A stretch of 64,000 nucleotides of DNA from CAZSBB01 sp964605235 (lineage in GTDB: Bacteria > Planctomycetota > Phycisphaerae > Phycisphaerales > Phycisphaeraceae): NCBI GenBank assembly GCA_964605235.1, contig CAZSBB010000018.1:50095-114094 (forward strand). Direction: 5' to 3'. The position numbers and the translations under genes are program-made. Shown here one piece after another: positions 10,218-18,659 of the stretch. How positions within the stretch are numbered: position 1 is the stretch's first letter; each line of letters starts with the position of its first letter. A model generated the notes under the pieces. The model saw only the letters and a program-made list of their open reading frames with translations, did not search any database and was not told where the DNA came from.

Positions 10218-10236
10218 AAACTGACTGGAGCCCGCC

Positions 10237-10596
10237 ATGCAGCAGATTGTGGACCTGGCCAAAGCGCTGGCGGACCCGGCCCGGGTGCAGGCCCTGCTGG
10301 CGCTGCGTGAGGGTGAGCTATGTCTCTGCCAGCTCATTGACCTGCTCGCGCTGGCGCCTTCAACCGTCAGTCGGCATATGGACCTGCTCCACCGCGCCCA
10401 GCTCGTCGAACGCCGCAAGCAAGGGCGCTGGCACTACTTCAAGCTCGCCCAGCGCAGCGCTGAGCCAGCGGTGCGCGGAGCGCTGCGCTGGGTGCTCACC
10501 AGTCTCGCCCAGCAGGAGCATGCCCAAACCGTGTCGCTGCGGATCAGCGAAGTGAAGGAAAAGGATTTGCAGGAGGTGTGTGCGTGCTACCGCTGA
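10237..10596 (+). CDS. arsR: ArsR-family arsenite-responsive repressor
   Basis: A 119-residue winged-helix repressor. The helix-turn-helix is SQLIDLL-type (residues 30-60, LAPSTVSRHMDLL) and is followed by the wing LVERRKQGRWHYFKL. The metal site ELCLCQL holds Cys29 and Cys31, matching the ELCVCDL arsenite-binding motif of classical ArsR proteins. It is first in the ars operon and lies just behind a promoter with an ArsR-type palindrome, so it should autoregulate and induce the operon on As(III). An internal AGGAGG near its 3-prime end serves as ribosome site for arsC. Confidence 0.93.
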   Translation: MQQIVDLAKALADPARVQALLALREGELCLCQLIDLLALAPSTVSRHMDLLHRAQLVERRKQGRWHYFKLAQRSAEPAVRGALRWVLTSLAQQEHAQTVSLRISEVKEKDLQEVCACYR

Positions 10597-11039
10597 ATCC
10601 CCGCCCGCGCGTGTTGTTTCTCTGCACCGGCAACAGTTGCCGCAGCCAGATGGCCGAGGGCTGGGCCCACGCCCTGCTGGCGACGCGGGTGGAGCCGTTT
10701 TCCGCGGGACTGGTCGCCCATGGGCTCAACCCCCATGCGGTGGCGGTCATGGCGGAGGTGGGTGTGGACATCACCTCCCAACGCAGCAAGACGCTCGACG
10801 AGCTGGCGGATGTGAAGCTGGATTTCGTCGTCACCGTCTGTGGCCACGCCCATGAGACCTGCCCCATTTTCCCCGCCAATGCGGTGGTGATTCATCATGG
10901 CTTTGACGATCCGCCCAAGCTCGCCGCGGGGCTGACGGATCCGCAGCAGGTGCTGGCGCCCTACCGCCGGGTGCGCGATGAGATTCGCAGCTTCATTGAA
11001 ACCTTGCCGCAGACGCTGGCGCAGGCTGCCCGTCCCTGA
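10584..11039 (+). CDS. arsC: Thioredoxin-coupled arsenate reductase
   Basis: A 151-residue low-molecular-weight-phosphatase-fold enzyme that reduces As(V) to As(III). The P-loop FLCTGNSCRS gives Cys14-x5-Arg20, and Cys86 with Cys93 in VTVCGHAHETCP matches the relay cysteine pair of the thioredoxin-dependent ArsC class (seven residues apart). I place the start at GTG 10584 because AGGAGG (10571-10576) is seven bases upstream; the GTG at 10578 would be only one base away. It overlaps the end of arsR in another frame, implying coupled translation. Product As(III) feeds ArsM and the efflux pump encoded next. Confidence 0.93.
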   Translation: MLPLNPRPRVLFLCTGNSCRSQMAEGWAHALLATRVEPFSAGLVAHGLNPHAVAVMAEVGVDITSQRSKTLDELADVKLDFVVTVCGHAHETCPIFPANAVVIHHGFDDPPKLAAGLTDPQQVLAPYRRVRDEIRSFIETLPQTLAQAARP

Positions 11040-11076
11040 TTCGCCTGGCAGTCCAAGGCTGGCCTGGAGATATCCC

Positions 11077-11976
11077 ATGAACAGCAACGAAGTGCATGCC
11101 GACCCGGAACAGCTTCGCCAGCAGGTGCGCGAGCGCTACGGCGCTGCCGCCCAGCAGCCGATTCGCTCCACCTGCTGCGGCGGCAACCAGGAAGCCAAGA
11201 CCACCGCGTTGCCCACCGCTTCCACCTGCTGCGGCCCCACCGTCGCCAGCAATCTTTCCGCCCAGCAACTCGCCCAGCAGATCGGCTACCGCGCTGAGCA
11301 ACTTGCCCTGCTGCCCGCAGGCGCGAACCTCGGCTTAAGCTGCGGCAACCCCACCGCCATTGCCGCGCTGCGGCCGGGCCAGATCGTGCTGGACCTCGGC
11401 TGCGGCGGCGGGTTTGATTGCTTCATCGCCGGCCCACAGGTTGGCGCGGCCGGGCGCGTCATCGGCGTGGATATGACGCCCGAAATGCTCGCCCGCGCCC
11501 GGGGCAATTTGCCCGCTTACCGCCGCAGCAGTCAACTCGACAACGTGGAGTTTCGCCTCGGCGAAATCGAACACCTGCCCGTCGCCGACGCCAGCGTGGA
11601 TGTGGTTATTTCCAACTGCGTGATCAACCTGTCCATCGACAAGCCGCAGGTCTGGCGCGAAATCGCCCGCGTGCTCCGGCCCGGCGGCAGCGTGGCGGCG
11701 TCCGACATCGCCTGGCTGCAACCCGCCCCGGATGCGATCCGCCACCGACTCGACGCTTACGTCGGCTGCATAGCCGGCGCGGTGCGGGTGGATGAATACC
11801 GCGCCATGATGGAAAAAGCCGGGCTGCGCGACATCATCCTCACGCCCAAGCCCGGCTATGTCGAAGCGCTGCTGGCGAGCCACGATCCCGTCTACACCGA
11901 CATCGCCCAGCATCTGCCGGCCGGCCAAAGCCCCGCCCAGTTCGTCACCAGCCTGGATATCAAAGCCCGCCGGTAA
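11077..11976 (+). CDS. arsM: Arsenite S-adenosylmethionine methyltransferase
   Basis: A 299-residue cytosolic enzyme that methylates As(III) to methylated, partly volatile arsenicals using SAM. The Rossmann motif I is LDLGCGGGFD (residues 105-114). The three conserved catalytic cysteines are present in their usual contexts: Cys89 (LSCGNP), Cys181 (SNCVINL) and Cys231 (YVGCIAGA). N-terminal vicinal cysteines (33-34 and 51-52) are also typical of bacterial ArsM. ATG 11077 has GGAGA upstream. It follows arsC by 37 bases within the operon. Confidence 0.95.
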   Translation: MNSNEVHADPEQLRQQVRERYGAAAQQPIRSTCCGGNQEAKTTALPTASTCCGPTVASNLSAQQLAQQIGYRAEQLALLPAGANLGLSCGNPTAIAALRPGQIVLDLGCGGGFDCFIAGPQVGAAGRVIGVDMTPEMLARARGNLPAYRRSSQLDNVEFRLGEIEHLPVADASVDVVISNCVINLSIDKPQVWREIARVLRPGGSVAASDIAWLQPAPDAIRHRLDAYVGCIAGAVRVDEYRAMMEKAGLRDIILTPKPGYVEALLASHDPVYTDIAQHLPAGQSPAQFVTSLDIKARR

Positions 11977-11999
11977 TCCCACCTGACTGCGAGTCTCCT

Positions 12000-13082
12000 A
12001 TGGAATCGGTCGCGCGCAAGCTGTCGTTTCTTGATCGCTATCTGACGCTGTGGATTTTCCTGGCGATGGCGCTGGGCATCGGCCTGGGTTATGGCTGGCC
12101 GGGCGCCCGCGACCTGCTGCATCGCTTTGACTACGGCACCACCAACCTGCCCATCGCCATCGGGTTGATCCTGATGATGTATCCCCCGCTGGCGAAGGTG
12201 CGCTATGAGCAACTGGGGCAGGTGTTTCGCAACTGGAAAATCCTGCTGCTGTCCTTGGTGCAGAACTGGTTGATCGGGCCGGTGCTGATGTTCGTGCTGG
12301 CGGCGGTGTTTCTGCGGAATCAGCCGGAGTTTTTCATCGGCCTGGTGCTCATCGGGCTGGCGCGCTGCATCGCCATGGTGATCGTCTGGAACGACCTGGC
12401 GCGGGGCGACAGCGAGTACGCCGCCGGGCTCGTCGCCTTCAACAGCATTTTTCAGGTGCTGTTCTACAGCGTGTACGCCTGGTTTTTCCTGAAAGTGCTG
12501 CCCCCGCTGCTGGGGTTGTCGCTGGGCAGCGTGGACCTGTCCAATCTGACCATGGGCAGCATCGCCCAGAGCGTGTTCATCTACCTGGGCGTGCCATTCC
12601 TGATGGGCTTATGCACCCGGCTGATCCTGCGGCGGTGGCGCGGCGACACGTGGTATCACCAGACCTTCATTCCCTGCATCAGCCCGCTGACCCTGGCGGC
12701 ACTGCTGCTGACCATTGTGGTGCTGTTCCTGATTCAGGGCGAGCAGATCGTGCGTCAGCCGGGGCAGGTGGTGCAGGTGGCGATTCCCCTGCTGATTTAC
12801 TTTGTGGTGATGTTCCTGGTCAGTTTCTGGATGGGCAAACGCAGTGGAGCTGACTACGCCCAGACCGCCACCATCAGTTTCACGGCCGCGAGCAATAATT
12901 TTGAACTGGCGATCGCGGTGGCGGTGGCGATCTTCGGCCTGCATCACGGGGCGGCGTTCGCAGCCGTCATCGGCCCGCTGGTGGAAGTGCCGGTGCTGAT
13001 CGCCCTGGTGAATGTCGCCTGGTGGCTGCGCAGCCGATGGTTTGTCAGCGCCCCAACCCCCGCACCGACGACCGGCAACTGA
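12000..13082 (+). CDS. acr3: ACR3-family arsenite efflux permease
   Basis: A 360-residue inner-membrane carrier with about ten hydrophobic segments that expels As(III), driven by the proton gradient. The ACR3 hallmark is clear: GLARCIAMVIVWNDLARGD with the essential cysteine at position 123, and the later TAASNNFELAIAVAVAIFG. Length fits the family. It is the last gene of arsR-arsC-arsM-acr3, 23 bases after arsM, and faces a convergent gene 17 bases downstream. Confidence 0.95.
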   Translation: MESVARKLSFLDRYLTLWIFLAMALGIGLGYGWPGARDLLHRFDYGTTNLPIAIGLILMMYPPLAKVRYEQLGQVFRNWKILLLSLVQNWLIGPVLMFVLAAVFLRNQPEFFIGLVLIGLARCIAMVIVWNDLARGDSEYAAGLVAFNSIFQVLFYSVYAWFFLKVLPPLLGLSLGSVDLSNLTMGSIAQSVFIYLGVPFLMGLCTRLILRRWRGDTWYHQTFIPCISPLTLAALLLTIVVLFLIQGEQIVRQPGQVVQVAIPLLIYFVVMFLVSFWMGKRSGADYAQTATISFTAASNNFELAIAVAVAIFGLHHGAAFAAVIGPLVEVPVLIALVNVAWWLRSRWFVSAPTPAPTTGN

Positions 13083-13099
13083 TCCCACGCCGCGCCGGC

Positions 13100-13879
13100 T
13101 TACGCCCAGCCCAGTTCCTGCATCCGCCGCAGCTTGCGCTGGGCGATCTTCTGCTGCATCACCGGCCCCAGCAGCGGCGTGGTGTGCGTCACGGTGCGGA
13201 ACAGCGCCACTATCACATGGCCCAGCGGCTTGCTCAGGAAATGATCGCGCTGGCGATTGATGGCTTCGCGGAAATCGGCTTCGAAATCTTCCGCCCGCGC
13301 CGGACGCACGCGCACCCCGTTCTGCTGCAACCACGCCAGGCCGTCGAGGTGCGCCTGGAGCAATTGCGCCAGGTCACGGGTTTCGATGCACTGCATGAAG
13401 CAGCCGTCGTTGCTGGGCAGCGTGCCCCCGCCGCGCTCGGGCGTGGTGGTCAACCCGCCGTGGGGTTCGAAGATGGAAACGATGTCGCAGTTCACCTTCG
13501 CCGGCAGCGTGCCGGTGCGGTACACCACGCCGTAGCACCCGTGCGCCGGATGCACCAGCGGCACCAGCACCGCCGGGGGCGAAACGCCGACTTCAAACAC
13601 CGGGCCCGCCAACTCAAAACCTGCGGCGGCGAAGCGATCCAGCCAGGCGTTCATCTCCCCGTCCAGTTCATCCGGATCAAGCAGCCGCATCGCCACATCA
13701 CGCGGCAAACTCAGGCTGATAGTCACGGCAATGAAGGTCAGGAAGGCCCCGGCGACCACCACCGCCACCATCACCGGCCGCAGCACATGGAAGGATTCGA
13801 AATAGAACACCGAAGCCAGCAGCGCCAGCCCGATCAACGCGCCAATGACATGCGGCAGCAGCCGCGCCAGCCAACCCAT
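13100..13879 (-). CDS. Membrane protein of unknown function, two N-terminal helices
   Basis: 259 residues, not recognised. Two hydrophobic helices lie at about residues 8-27 (VIGALIGLALLASVFYF) and 35-58 (VMVAVVVAGAFLTFIAVTI), followed by a soluble domain of about 200 residues with no catalytic motif that I can name. The C-terminal 40 residues are rich in Arg/Gln (QQKIAQRKLRRMQELG). It is convergent with acr3 and divergent from the URO-D-family gene. Codon use looks like the neighbours, so it is a resident gene. Confidence 0.75.
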   Translation of the reverse strand: MGWLARLLPHVIGALIGLALLASVFYFESFHVLRPVMVAVVVAGAFLTFIAVTISLSLPRDVAMRLLDPDELDGEMNAWLDRFAAAGFELAGPVFEVGVSPPAVLVPLVHPAHGCYGVVYRTGTLPAKVNCDIVSIFEPHGGLTTTPERGGGTLPSNDGCFMQCIETRDLAQLLQAHLDGLAWLQQNGVRVRPARAEDFEADFREAINRQRDHFLSKPLGHVIVALFRTVTHTTPLLGPVMQQKIAQRKLRRMQELGWA

Positions 13880-14102
13880 GCGATGGACCTCGCCACGAAG
13901 TGGATGGCGAAGATTGTCATCGGCGGACGGCTGCGGTCAAGTGCCCCTCCCTTCCGGCTCCTACTTTCCCCACTCCGAAATTCCGGGGGCGCACACCAAC
14001 ACAACAACCCGTCCGCTGCGTGCATTGCCCCGCCACGGGAACCGGAGCATCCTGCATCACCCGGCTGATCCGCCCGGCTCGGGCAATGTGGAAAAGACCG
14101 CC

Positions 14103-15221
14103 ATGCGCTGGGATCGACAGCAGTACCTGGACCTGATGACCTTCAAACCCGTGCCCCGGCCGATGTTCTCCGAATTGTTTGGCCCGCTGATCGGCCTGGA
14201 GGAGAACTGGCGCGCTCAGGGCGCCAGCGATGCCGAGATCAACATGGTCGGCTTCGACTGGGACTACGTGCCCACCGTCGGCGGCTTCGCCCACACCGGC
14301 ATCTTCGGCGGTCAGCCGCGCGTGGTGCTGGAAGAATCCGACACCCATCGCCTCGAGCGCGACGCTCTGGGCCGCACGCTGCAACTGGACAAACGCACCG
14401 CCACCATTCCCCTGCCGATGGATTTCCCGGTGCGCAACATGGACGACTGGCTCCGGCTTAAACCGTTGTTCCAATTCCGACCCGAACGGCTCAACTGGGA
14501 CAAGCTCGAAGCCGCCAAAATTGCCCAGACGCAGGGCGCGCTGGTGGTGGTCGGCATTCCCGGCGCGTTCGACATGGCGCGCGAACTGATGGGCGAAGAA
14601 CTGGCGTGCCTGGCGTACTACGATCAGCCCGAACTCATGCAGGACATTCTCGCCACGCTGCAGGACACCGCCCTGCGCGTGCTGGAGCCGCTGAGCGCCA
14701 AGATCACCATCGATCAGCTTTCGGTGCATGAAGACTTCGCCGGCCGCAGTGGACCATTGGTCGGCCCGGACCAGATTGCCACCTGTTTCAAACCCTACTA
14801 CCGCGCGGTGTGGGACCTGCTGCGCAGCCGGGGCTGTCAGCTCTTCGGCCTCGACACCGACGGCAACATCAACCCCGTGCTCGAACCCCTGCTGGACACC
14901 GGCCTCAACTGCATGCACCCCATGGAACCCGCGGCCGGCATGGACATCGTGCACGTGCGCCAGCAATGCGGCTCCCGTCTGGCGATGTCCGGCGGAATCA
15001 ACAAATTCGCACTGACCCGCGGCCGCGACGCCATCCGCCAGGAACTGGAATACAAGCTGCAGCCATCCATGCGCGCGGGCACGGTCTTTGGCCTGGACCA
15101 TCGCATTCCCGCGGAAACGCCGCTGGAAGCGTATCGCTACTACGTCCAGACCGGGCGGGAAATCCTCGGCCTGCCGCCGCTGGATGGCAAGCGTCAGGGC
15201 TGGGGTCGCATGGCGTTTTGA
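14103..15221 (+). CDS. Uroporphyrinogen decarboxylase (URO-D)-family protein
   Basis: A 372-residue TIM-barrel protein of the URO-D superfamily, which includes haem HemE and corrinoid methyltransferases (MtaA/CmuA types). I chose ATG 14103 (MRWDRQQYLDLM); the open frame upstream reads across the promoter region of the divergent gene. Seen are the C-terminal barrel features LGLDTDGNINPVLEPLLDTGLNCMHPMEP and the family-typical LAMSGGINKFAL. The N-terminal arginine motif of true HemE is not evident, so haem synthesis is unlikely. Such genes are common in planctomycete carbohydrate and methyl-transfer loci, substrate unknown. Confidence 0.82.
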   Translation: MRWDRQQYLDLMTFKPVPRPMFSELFGPLIGLEENWRAQGASDAEINMVGFDWDYVPTVGGFAHTGIFGGQPRVVLEESDTHRLERDALGRTLQLDKRTATIPLPMDFPVRNMDDWLRLKPLFQFRPERLNWDKLEAAKIAQTQGALVVVGIPGAFDMARELMGEELACLAYYDQPELMQDILATLQDTALRVLEPLSAKITIDQLSVHEDFAGRSGPLVGPDQIATCFKPYYRAVWDLLRSRGCQLFGLDTDGNINPVLEPLLDTGLNCMHPMEPAAGMDIVHVRQQCGSRLAMSGGINKFALTRGRDAIRQELEYKLQPSMRAGTVFGLDHRIPAETPLEAYRYYVQTGREILGLPPLDGKRQGWGRMAF

Positions 15222-15256
15222 AATGACGCTGGGTGAGCCAGCTCAAGTCCGGGGGG

Positions 15257-16480
15257 TCAGCTCGCCACGACCTTGCTGATGCTGAAGATCGGCAGCAGCA
15301 GACTGATGGCGACGAAGCCGATGATCGAACCCATCACCGCCACCATCAGCGGCTCAATCATCGCGGTGACGTTCTTGACCGTCTGATCGAATTCCGTTTC
15401 GGTGAACGCCGCGACGCGGTTCATCACCTTGCCCAGCTGGCCGGATTTTTCCCCGCTGTAAACCATCTGGGCGATGGAGCGGGGGATGAGCTGGGAACGG
15501 AACAGCGGGTCGGACAGCTGCGAACCCTGGCGGAGCTGGTCGTCCACTTCGTCCCACAGTTCTTCATAGAAGGTGTTGACGGTCACCCGGCGGACGATGC
15601 CGATCATGTCGAGCATGGAGACGCCGGCGTTGATCATGGTGCCCATGGTGCTGGCGGCGCGGGTGAGGTAGAGCTTGCGGTAGAGCCCGCCGACCAGCGG
15701 CACATTGAGCTTGAGATAGTCGAACACGCGCCGGCCGCCGGGGGTGCGGCCCGCCACGATCGTGCCCACGATCAAGGCGACAATCGCCGCGATCCAGATG
15801 TACCAGTAGTTGACCATGAAATCGCTGAGCGCCAGCAGCACGCGCGTGGGCGCAGGCAGCGCGGTCTTGCGTGCCTGGTAGATGCCGGCGAACTTGGGCA
15901 GCACGAACGTCAGCAGGAAAATGGTCACGCCGACCGCCATGCAGCCCATGAAGGCGGGATACATCATCGCCCCGCGCGCCTGGCGGATGGTCTGCTGTTC
16001 CTTGGTCATGAAAGCGCTGATGCGGTCGAGCATCGACGCCATGGTGCCGCTCATTTCGCTGGCGCGGATGAGGCTGGTCATCACCGCGGGGAACACCTTG
16101 GGGAAGCGCGCCAGGGCGCTGGAGAAGTCGCCGCCCGCCTGCACATGCTTGGTGACTTCCTGCAGCACCGCCTTGAAGTTCGGGTCCGACGCCTGTTCGG
16201 TGCAGCATTGCAGGGCATCGGACAGCGGGACGCCGGTTTCGACCATCACCGCCATGGAATGGGTGAAGAAGATGACGTCGCGGCGCTTGACGCGCCCAGC
16301 GCGCTTGGTGACGGGAACCGCAGCGCCCTCCGCCTCAGCGGACTTGGCGGGACTGAGCTGCACGACGAACTTGCCCTCGGCGCGAAGCTGCTGTCCCGCG
16401 GCTTCGAGCGAAGCGGCATTGATGACGCCGGATGCCATCTGGCCATTGGTGTCGCGGGCCTGGTAGTTGAAGCGCGCCAT
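15257..16480 (-). CDS. gspF: Type IV pilus/type II secretion inner-membrane platform protein (GspF/PilC)
   Basis: 407 residues. Two repeated cytoplasmic T2SSF domains (about 60-190 and 265-395) are each followed by hydrophobic helices (near 165-195, 215-240 and 375-400), the standard GspF/PilC topology. The second domain has the FYEELWDEV...LSDPL pattern. The protein anchors the assembly ATPase in the inner membrane and helps lift pilin subunits. It is last in the minus-strand pilus cluster, 33 bases behind gspE, and convergent with the URO-D-family gene. Confidence 0.93.
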   Translation of the reverse strand: MARFNYQARDTNGQMASGVINAASLEAAGQQLRAEGKFVVQLSPAKSAEAEGAAVPVTKRAGRVKRRDVIFFTHSMAVMVETGVPLSDALQCCTEQASDPNFKAVLQEVTKHVQAGGDFSSALARFPKVFPAVMTSLIRASEMSGTMASMLDRISAFMTKEQQTIRQARGAMMYPAFMGCMAVGVTIFLLTFVLPKFAGIYQARKTALPAPTRVLLALSDFMVNYWYIWIAAIVALIVGTIVAGRTPGGRRVFDYLKLNVPLVGGLYRKLYLTRAASTMGTMINAGVSMLDMIGIVRRVTVNTFYEELWDEVDDQLRQGSQLSDPLFRSQLIPRSIAQMVYSGEKSGQLGKVMNRVAAFTETEFDQTVKNVTAMIEPLMVAVMGSIIGFVAISLLLPIFSISKVVAS

Positions 16481-16513
16481 AGGTCGATCTCACAAGGCAG
16501 TGCGTCGGTTCGA

Positions 16514-18274
16514 TCAGCTCAGAGCCACGGCTTGAATGAGTTCCTCAGGGGTGGTGATGCCCGCCCGCACCTTTTCCAGGCCGTCCTGCGCCAGCGTGGT
16601 GTAGCCACTCGCCAGCGCCAGGCGTTTGAGTTCCTGCAGGCTGGCGCCGCGGCTGACGGCATCGAGCGTGTCGCCATCGGGGACGAACAGCTCGAAGATG
16701 CCCACGCGTCCGCTGTAGCCGGTGTTGCGGCACTTGGCGCAGCCGGCGCCGCGCTGGAAGGCATCGATGTCGCATTTGCCGCCGGCGAGGCTGTCGAGCG
16801 AAGCGCGAATTTTGGCGGGCGGGTCATACGGTTCTTTGCAGCGCACGCAGACGCGGCGCAGCAGGCGTTGCGCCAGCACTGCGCGGATGGCGGCGGCGAC
16901 GAGGTAGGGTTCGACGCCGATGTTGAACAAGCGGGTGATGGCGCTGGGCGCGTCGTTGGTGTGCAGAGTGGACAGCACGACATGGCCGGTGAGCGCCGCC
17001 TGCACCGCGATCTTGGCGGTGTCGGGGTCGCGGATTTCGCCGACCATGATGATGTCGGGATCCTGACGCAGCAGGGCGCGCAGCGCGGTGGCGAAGGTGA
17101 AGCCCGCCTTGTCGTTGGTTTGAAACTGGTTGAGACCTTCGACGTTGTTTTCCACGGGGTCTTCAACGGTGCAGATGTTCACGTCATCCTGGTTGAGTTC
17201 ATTGAGGATGCCGTAGAGCGTGGTGCTCTTGCCCGAGCCGGTGGGCCCGGTGACCAGGAGGATGCCGTTGGGGGCGTTGGCGGCCTGGCGCAGCTTGGTG
17301 AGCATTTCATAGCTGAAGCCGGCGCGGTCGAGGCCGCCCGACAGGCCGGACTTGTCGATGATGCGGATGACGACTTTTTCGCCCAGTTTGCCGGGCATGG
17401 TGGAAACGCGCAGGTCCACGCCGCGTTTGCCGATCATCACCGTGATTCCGCCGTCCTGGGGGACGCGGCGTTCGGAGATGTCCATGCCGCCCATGATTTT
17501 GATGCGGCTGGCGATGGCGGGCGCCATCTGGTACGGCGGGCGCATTTTCTCATACAGGTTGCCGTCTTTGCGGAAACGCACGCGCAGGACTTTTTCGCCC
17601 GGCTCGATGTGGATGTCGCTGACATTCTCCTCGACTGCCGAGAAAATCAGGTAGTTCACCAGCTTGATGACCGGCGAATCCCCGGCGGCGGCTTCGAGGT
17701 TGGTCAGGTCAGTGACCTGCTGCTCCACGAAGGTGATGTCGTTGGCGTCCTCGCCATCCACCAGTTCGTCGATGACGAACACATTGCTGTTGGGCAGGTG
17801 CGCCTGCAGCGTCGCCTGAATGTCCTTGACGGTGGCGGCGACGATCTGCACGGAGCAGTTGGTCAGCCGGGCGATTTCCTCAATGAGGAAAACGTTGGTC
17901 GGCTCGTGCATCGCCACGGTGAGTTTGCTGTGGACGTTGAACAGCGGCAGAACGCTGTGCTTCTCCAGAAACTCGCGGGGCAGCACTTCAATGATTTTGG
18001 GGTCGGCGAGCTTGGGACTGATGCGGGCGAACGGCACGCCATAGGCGGTCGCCAGCTCTTCCATCACCTGTTCTTCGGTGACGTACTTGAGTTCGACGAG
18101 CACTTCGCCCAGCAGTTTCTTGTGGCCGCGGTCGCGCTGGTAGGTCAGCGCGTGTTCGATCTGTTCCTGGGTGATCAGGCCGCGGTCCAGCAGCAGATCG
18201 CCGATGCGCACGGGGCGCGGCGCCGCGTTGGCGGCGTTCTCGGCGGGCGTACTGGTGGCGGTCTTGGTGAACAT
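16514..18274 (-). CDS. gspE: Pilus/secretion assembly ATPase (GspE/PilB)
   Basis: A 586-residue hexameric ATPase that powers pilin polymerisation. An N-terminal MshEN-type domain (about 22-160, IGDLLLDRGLITQEQIEHAL) could bind cyclic di-GMP as in related ATPases. The core carries Walker A GPTGSGKS (343-350), the Asp box EDPVE, Walker B DPDIIMVGEIRD (405-416) and the His box TGHVVLSTLHTNDA. A tetracysteine zinc motif is present (Cys476, 479, 512, 515). All catalytic elements are intact. It sits between the STAS gene and gspF. Confidence 0.96.
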   Translation of the reverse strand: MFTKTATSTPAENAANAAPRPVRIGDLLLDRGLITQEQIEHALTYQRDRGHKKLLGEVLVELKYVTEEQVMEELATAYGVPFARISPKLADPKIIEVLPREFLEKHSVLPLFNVHSKLTVAMHEPTNVFLIEEIARLTNCSVQIVAATVKDIQATLQAHLPNSNVFVIDELVDGEDANDITFVEQQVTDLTNLEAAAGDSPVIKLVNYLIFSAVEENVSDIHIEPGEKVLRVRFRKDGNLYEKMRPPYQMAPAIASRIKIMGGMDISERRVPQDGGITVMIGKRGVDLRVSTMPGKLGEKVVIRIIDKSGLSGGLDRAGFSYEMLTKLRQAANAPNGILLVTGPTGSGKSTTLYGILNELNQDDVNICTVEDPVENNVEGLNQFQTNDKAGFTFATALRALLRQDPDIIMVGEIRDPDTAKIAVQAALTGHVVLSTLHTNDAPSAITRLFNIGVEPYLVAAAIRAVLAQRLLRRVCVRCKEPYDPPAKIRASLDSLAGGKCDIDAFQRGAGCAKCRNTGYSGRVGIFELFVPDGDTLDAVSRGASLQELKRLALASGYTTLAQDGLEKVRAGITTPEELIQAVALS

Positions 18275-18303
18275 GGCGAACCCCTGCGTGACTTATCGGC
18301 TCA

Positions 18304-18639
18304 TCAGCGCAGGCTCTTAATGGCGGCTTCGATCTGCTCGTGGCTTTCGAGCCGACCCGCCAGCCGGGTGATCTCCAGAATGCGATTGACGTTTTCCGTG
18401 GTCTGCGCCAGCCGCACCTGCCCCAGATGCTCGGCACAGGTCTCCTGCAACCACAGCAGGGCTTCGAGCCCCGCCGAGTCGATGAATTCCACCTGGCTGA
18501 CGTCGAGCACGAAGTCGCGGACGTTCTTCTCCACCCGTTCCAGGGCGGCTTTGCGGAAAGCGTCGGCGTACTCGCTGGTCAGGTCGCCGTGCAGCGTGGC
18601 GATGGTGAGTTGGTCGTGGTCGTCGAATTCCAGCTTCAT
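18304..18639 (-). CDS. STAS-domain anti-sigma-factor antagonist-like protein
   Basis: 111 residues forming one STAS domain. Ser55 in FIDSAGLEAL is the position phosphorylated by partner kinases in SpoIIAA/RsbV proteins. I chose ATG 18639 because AGGAG lies about seven bases upstream. An alternative ATG at 18663 would overlap the HD-GYP stop by four bases. No partner switch kinase or PP2C phosphatase is seen nearby, so the protein may dock directly on the HD-GYP protein or the ATPase. It belongs to the signalling block inside the pilus cluster. Confidence 0.9.
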   Translation of the reverse strand: MKLEFDDHDQLTIATLHGDLTSEYADAFRKAALERVEKNVRDFVLDVSQVEFIDSAGLEALLWLQETCAEHLGQVRLAQTTENVNRILEITRLAGRLESHEQIEAAIKSLR

Positions 18640-18659
18640 GGGCGGCTCCTCGCGGCGCG

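Noticed and set aside
9447..10224. Overlapping open frames on both strands upstream of arsR
   Set aside because: Pro/Arg-rich translations of a nested inverted repeat, with the same peptides mirrored on the two strands.
14103..15221. Haem-pathway HemE
   Set aside because: URO-D fold is present but the N-terminal arginine-rich active-site motif of true HemE is not seen and there are no haem genes around.
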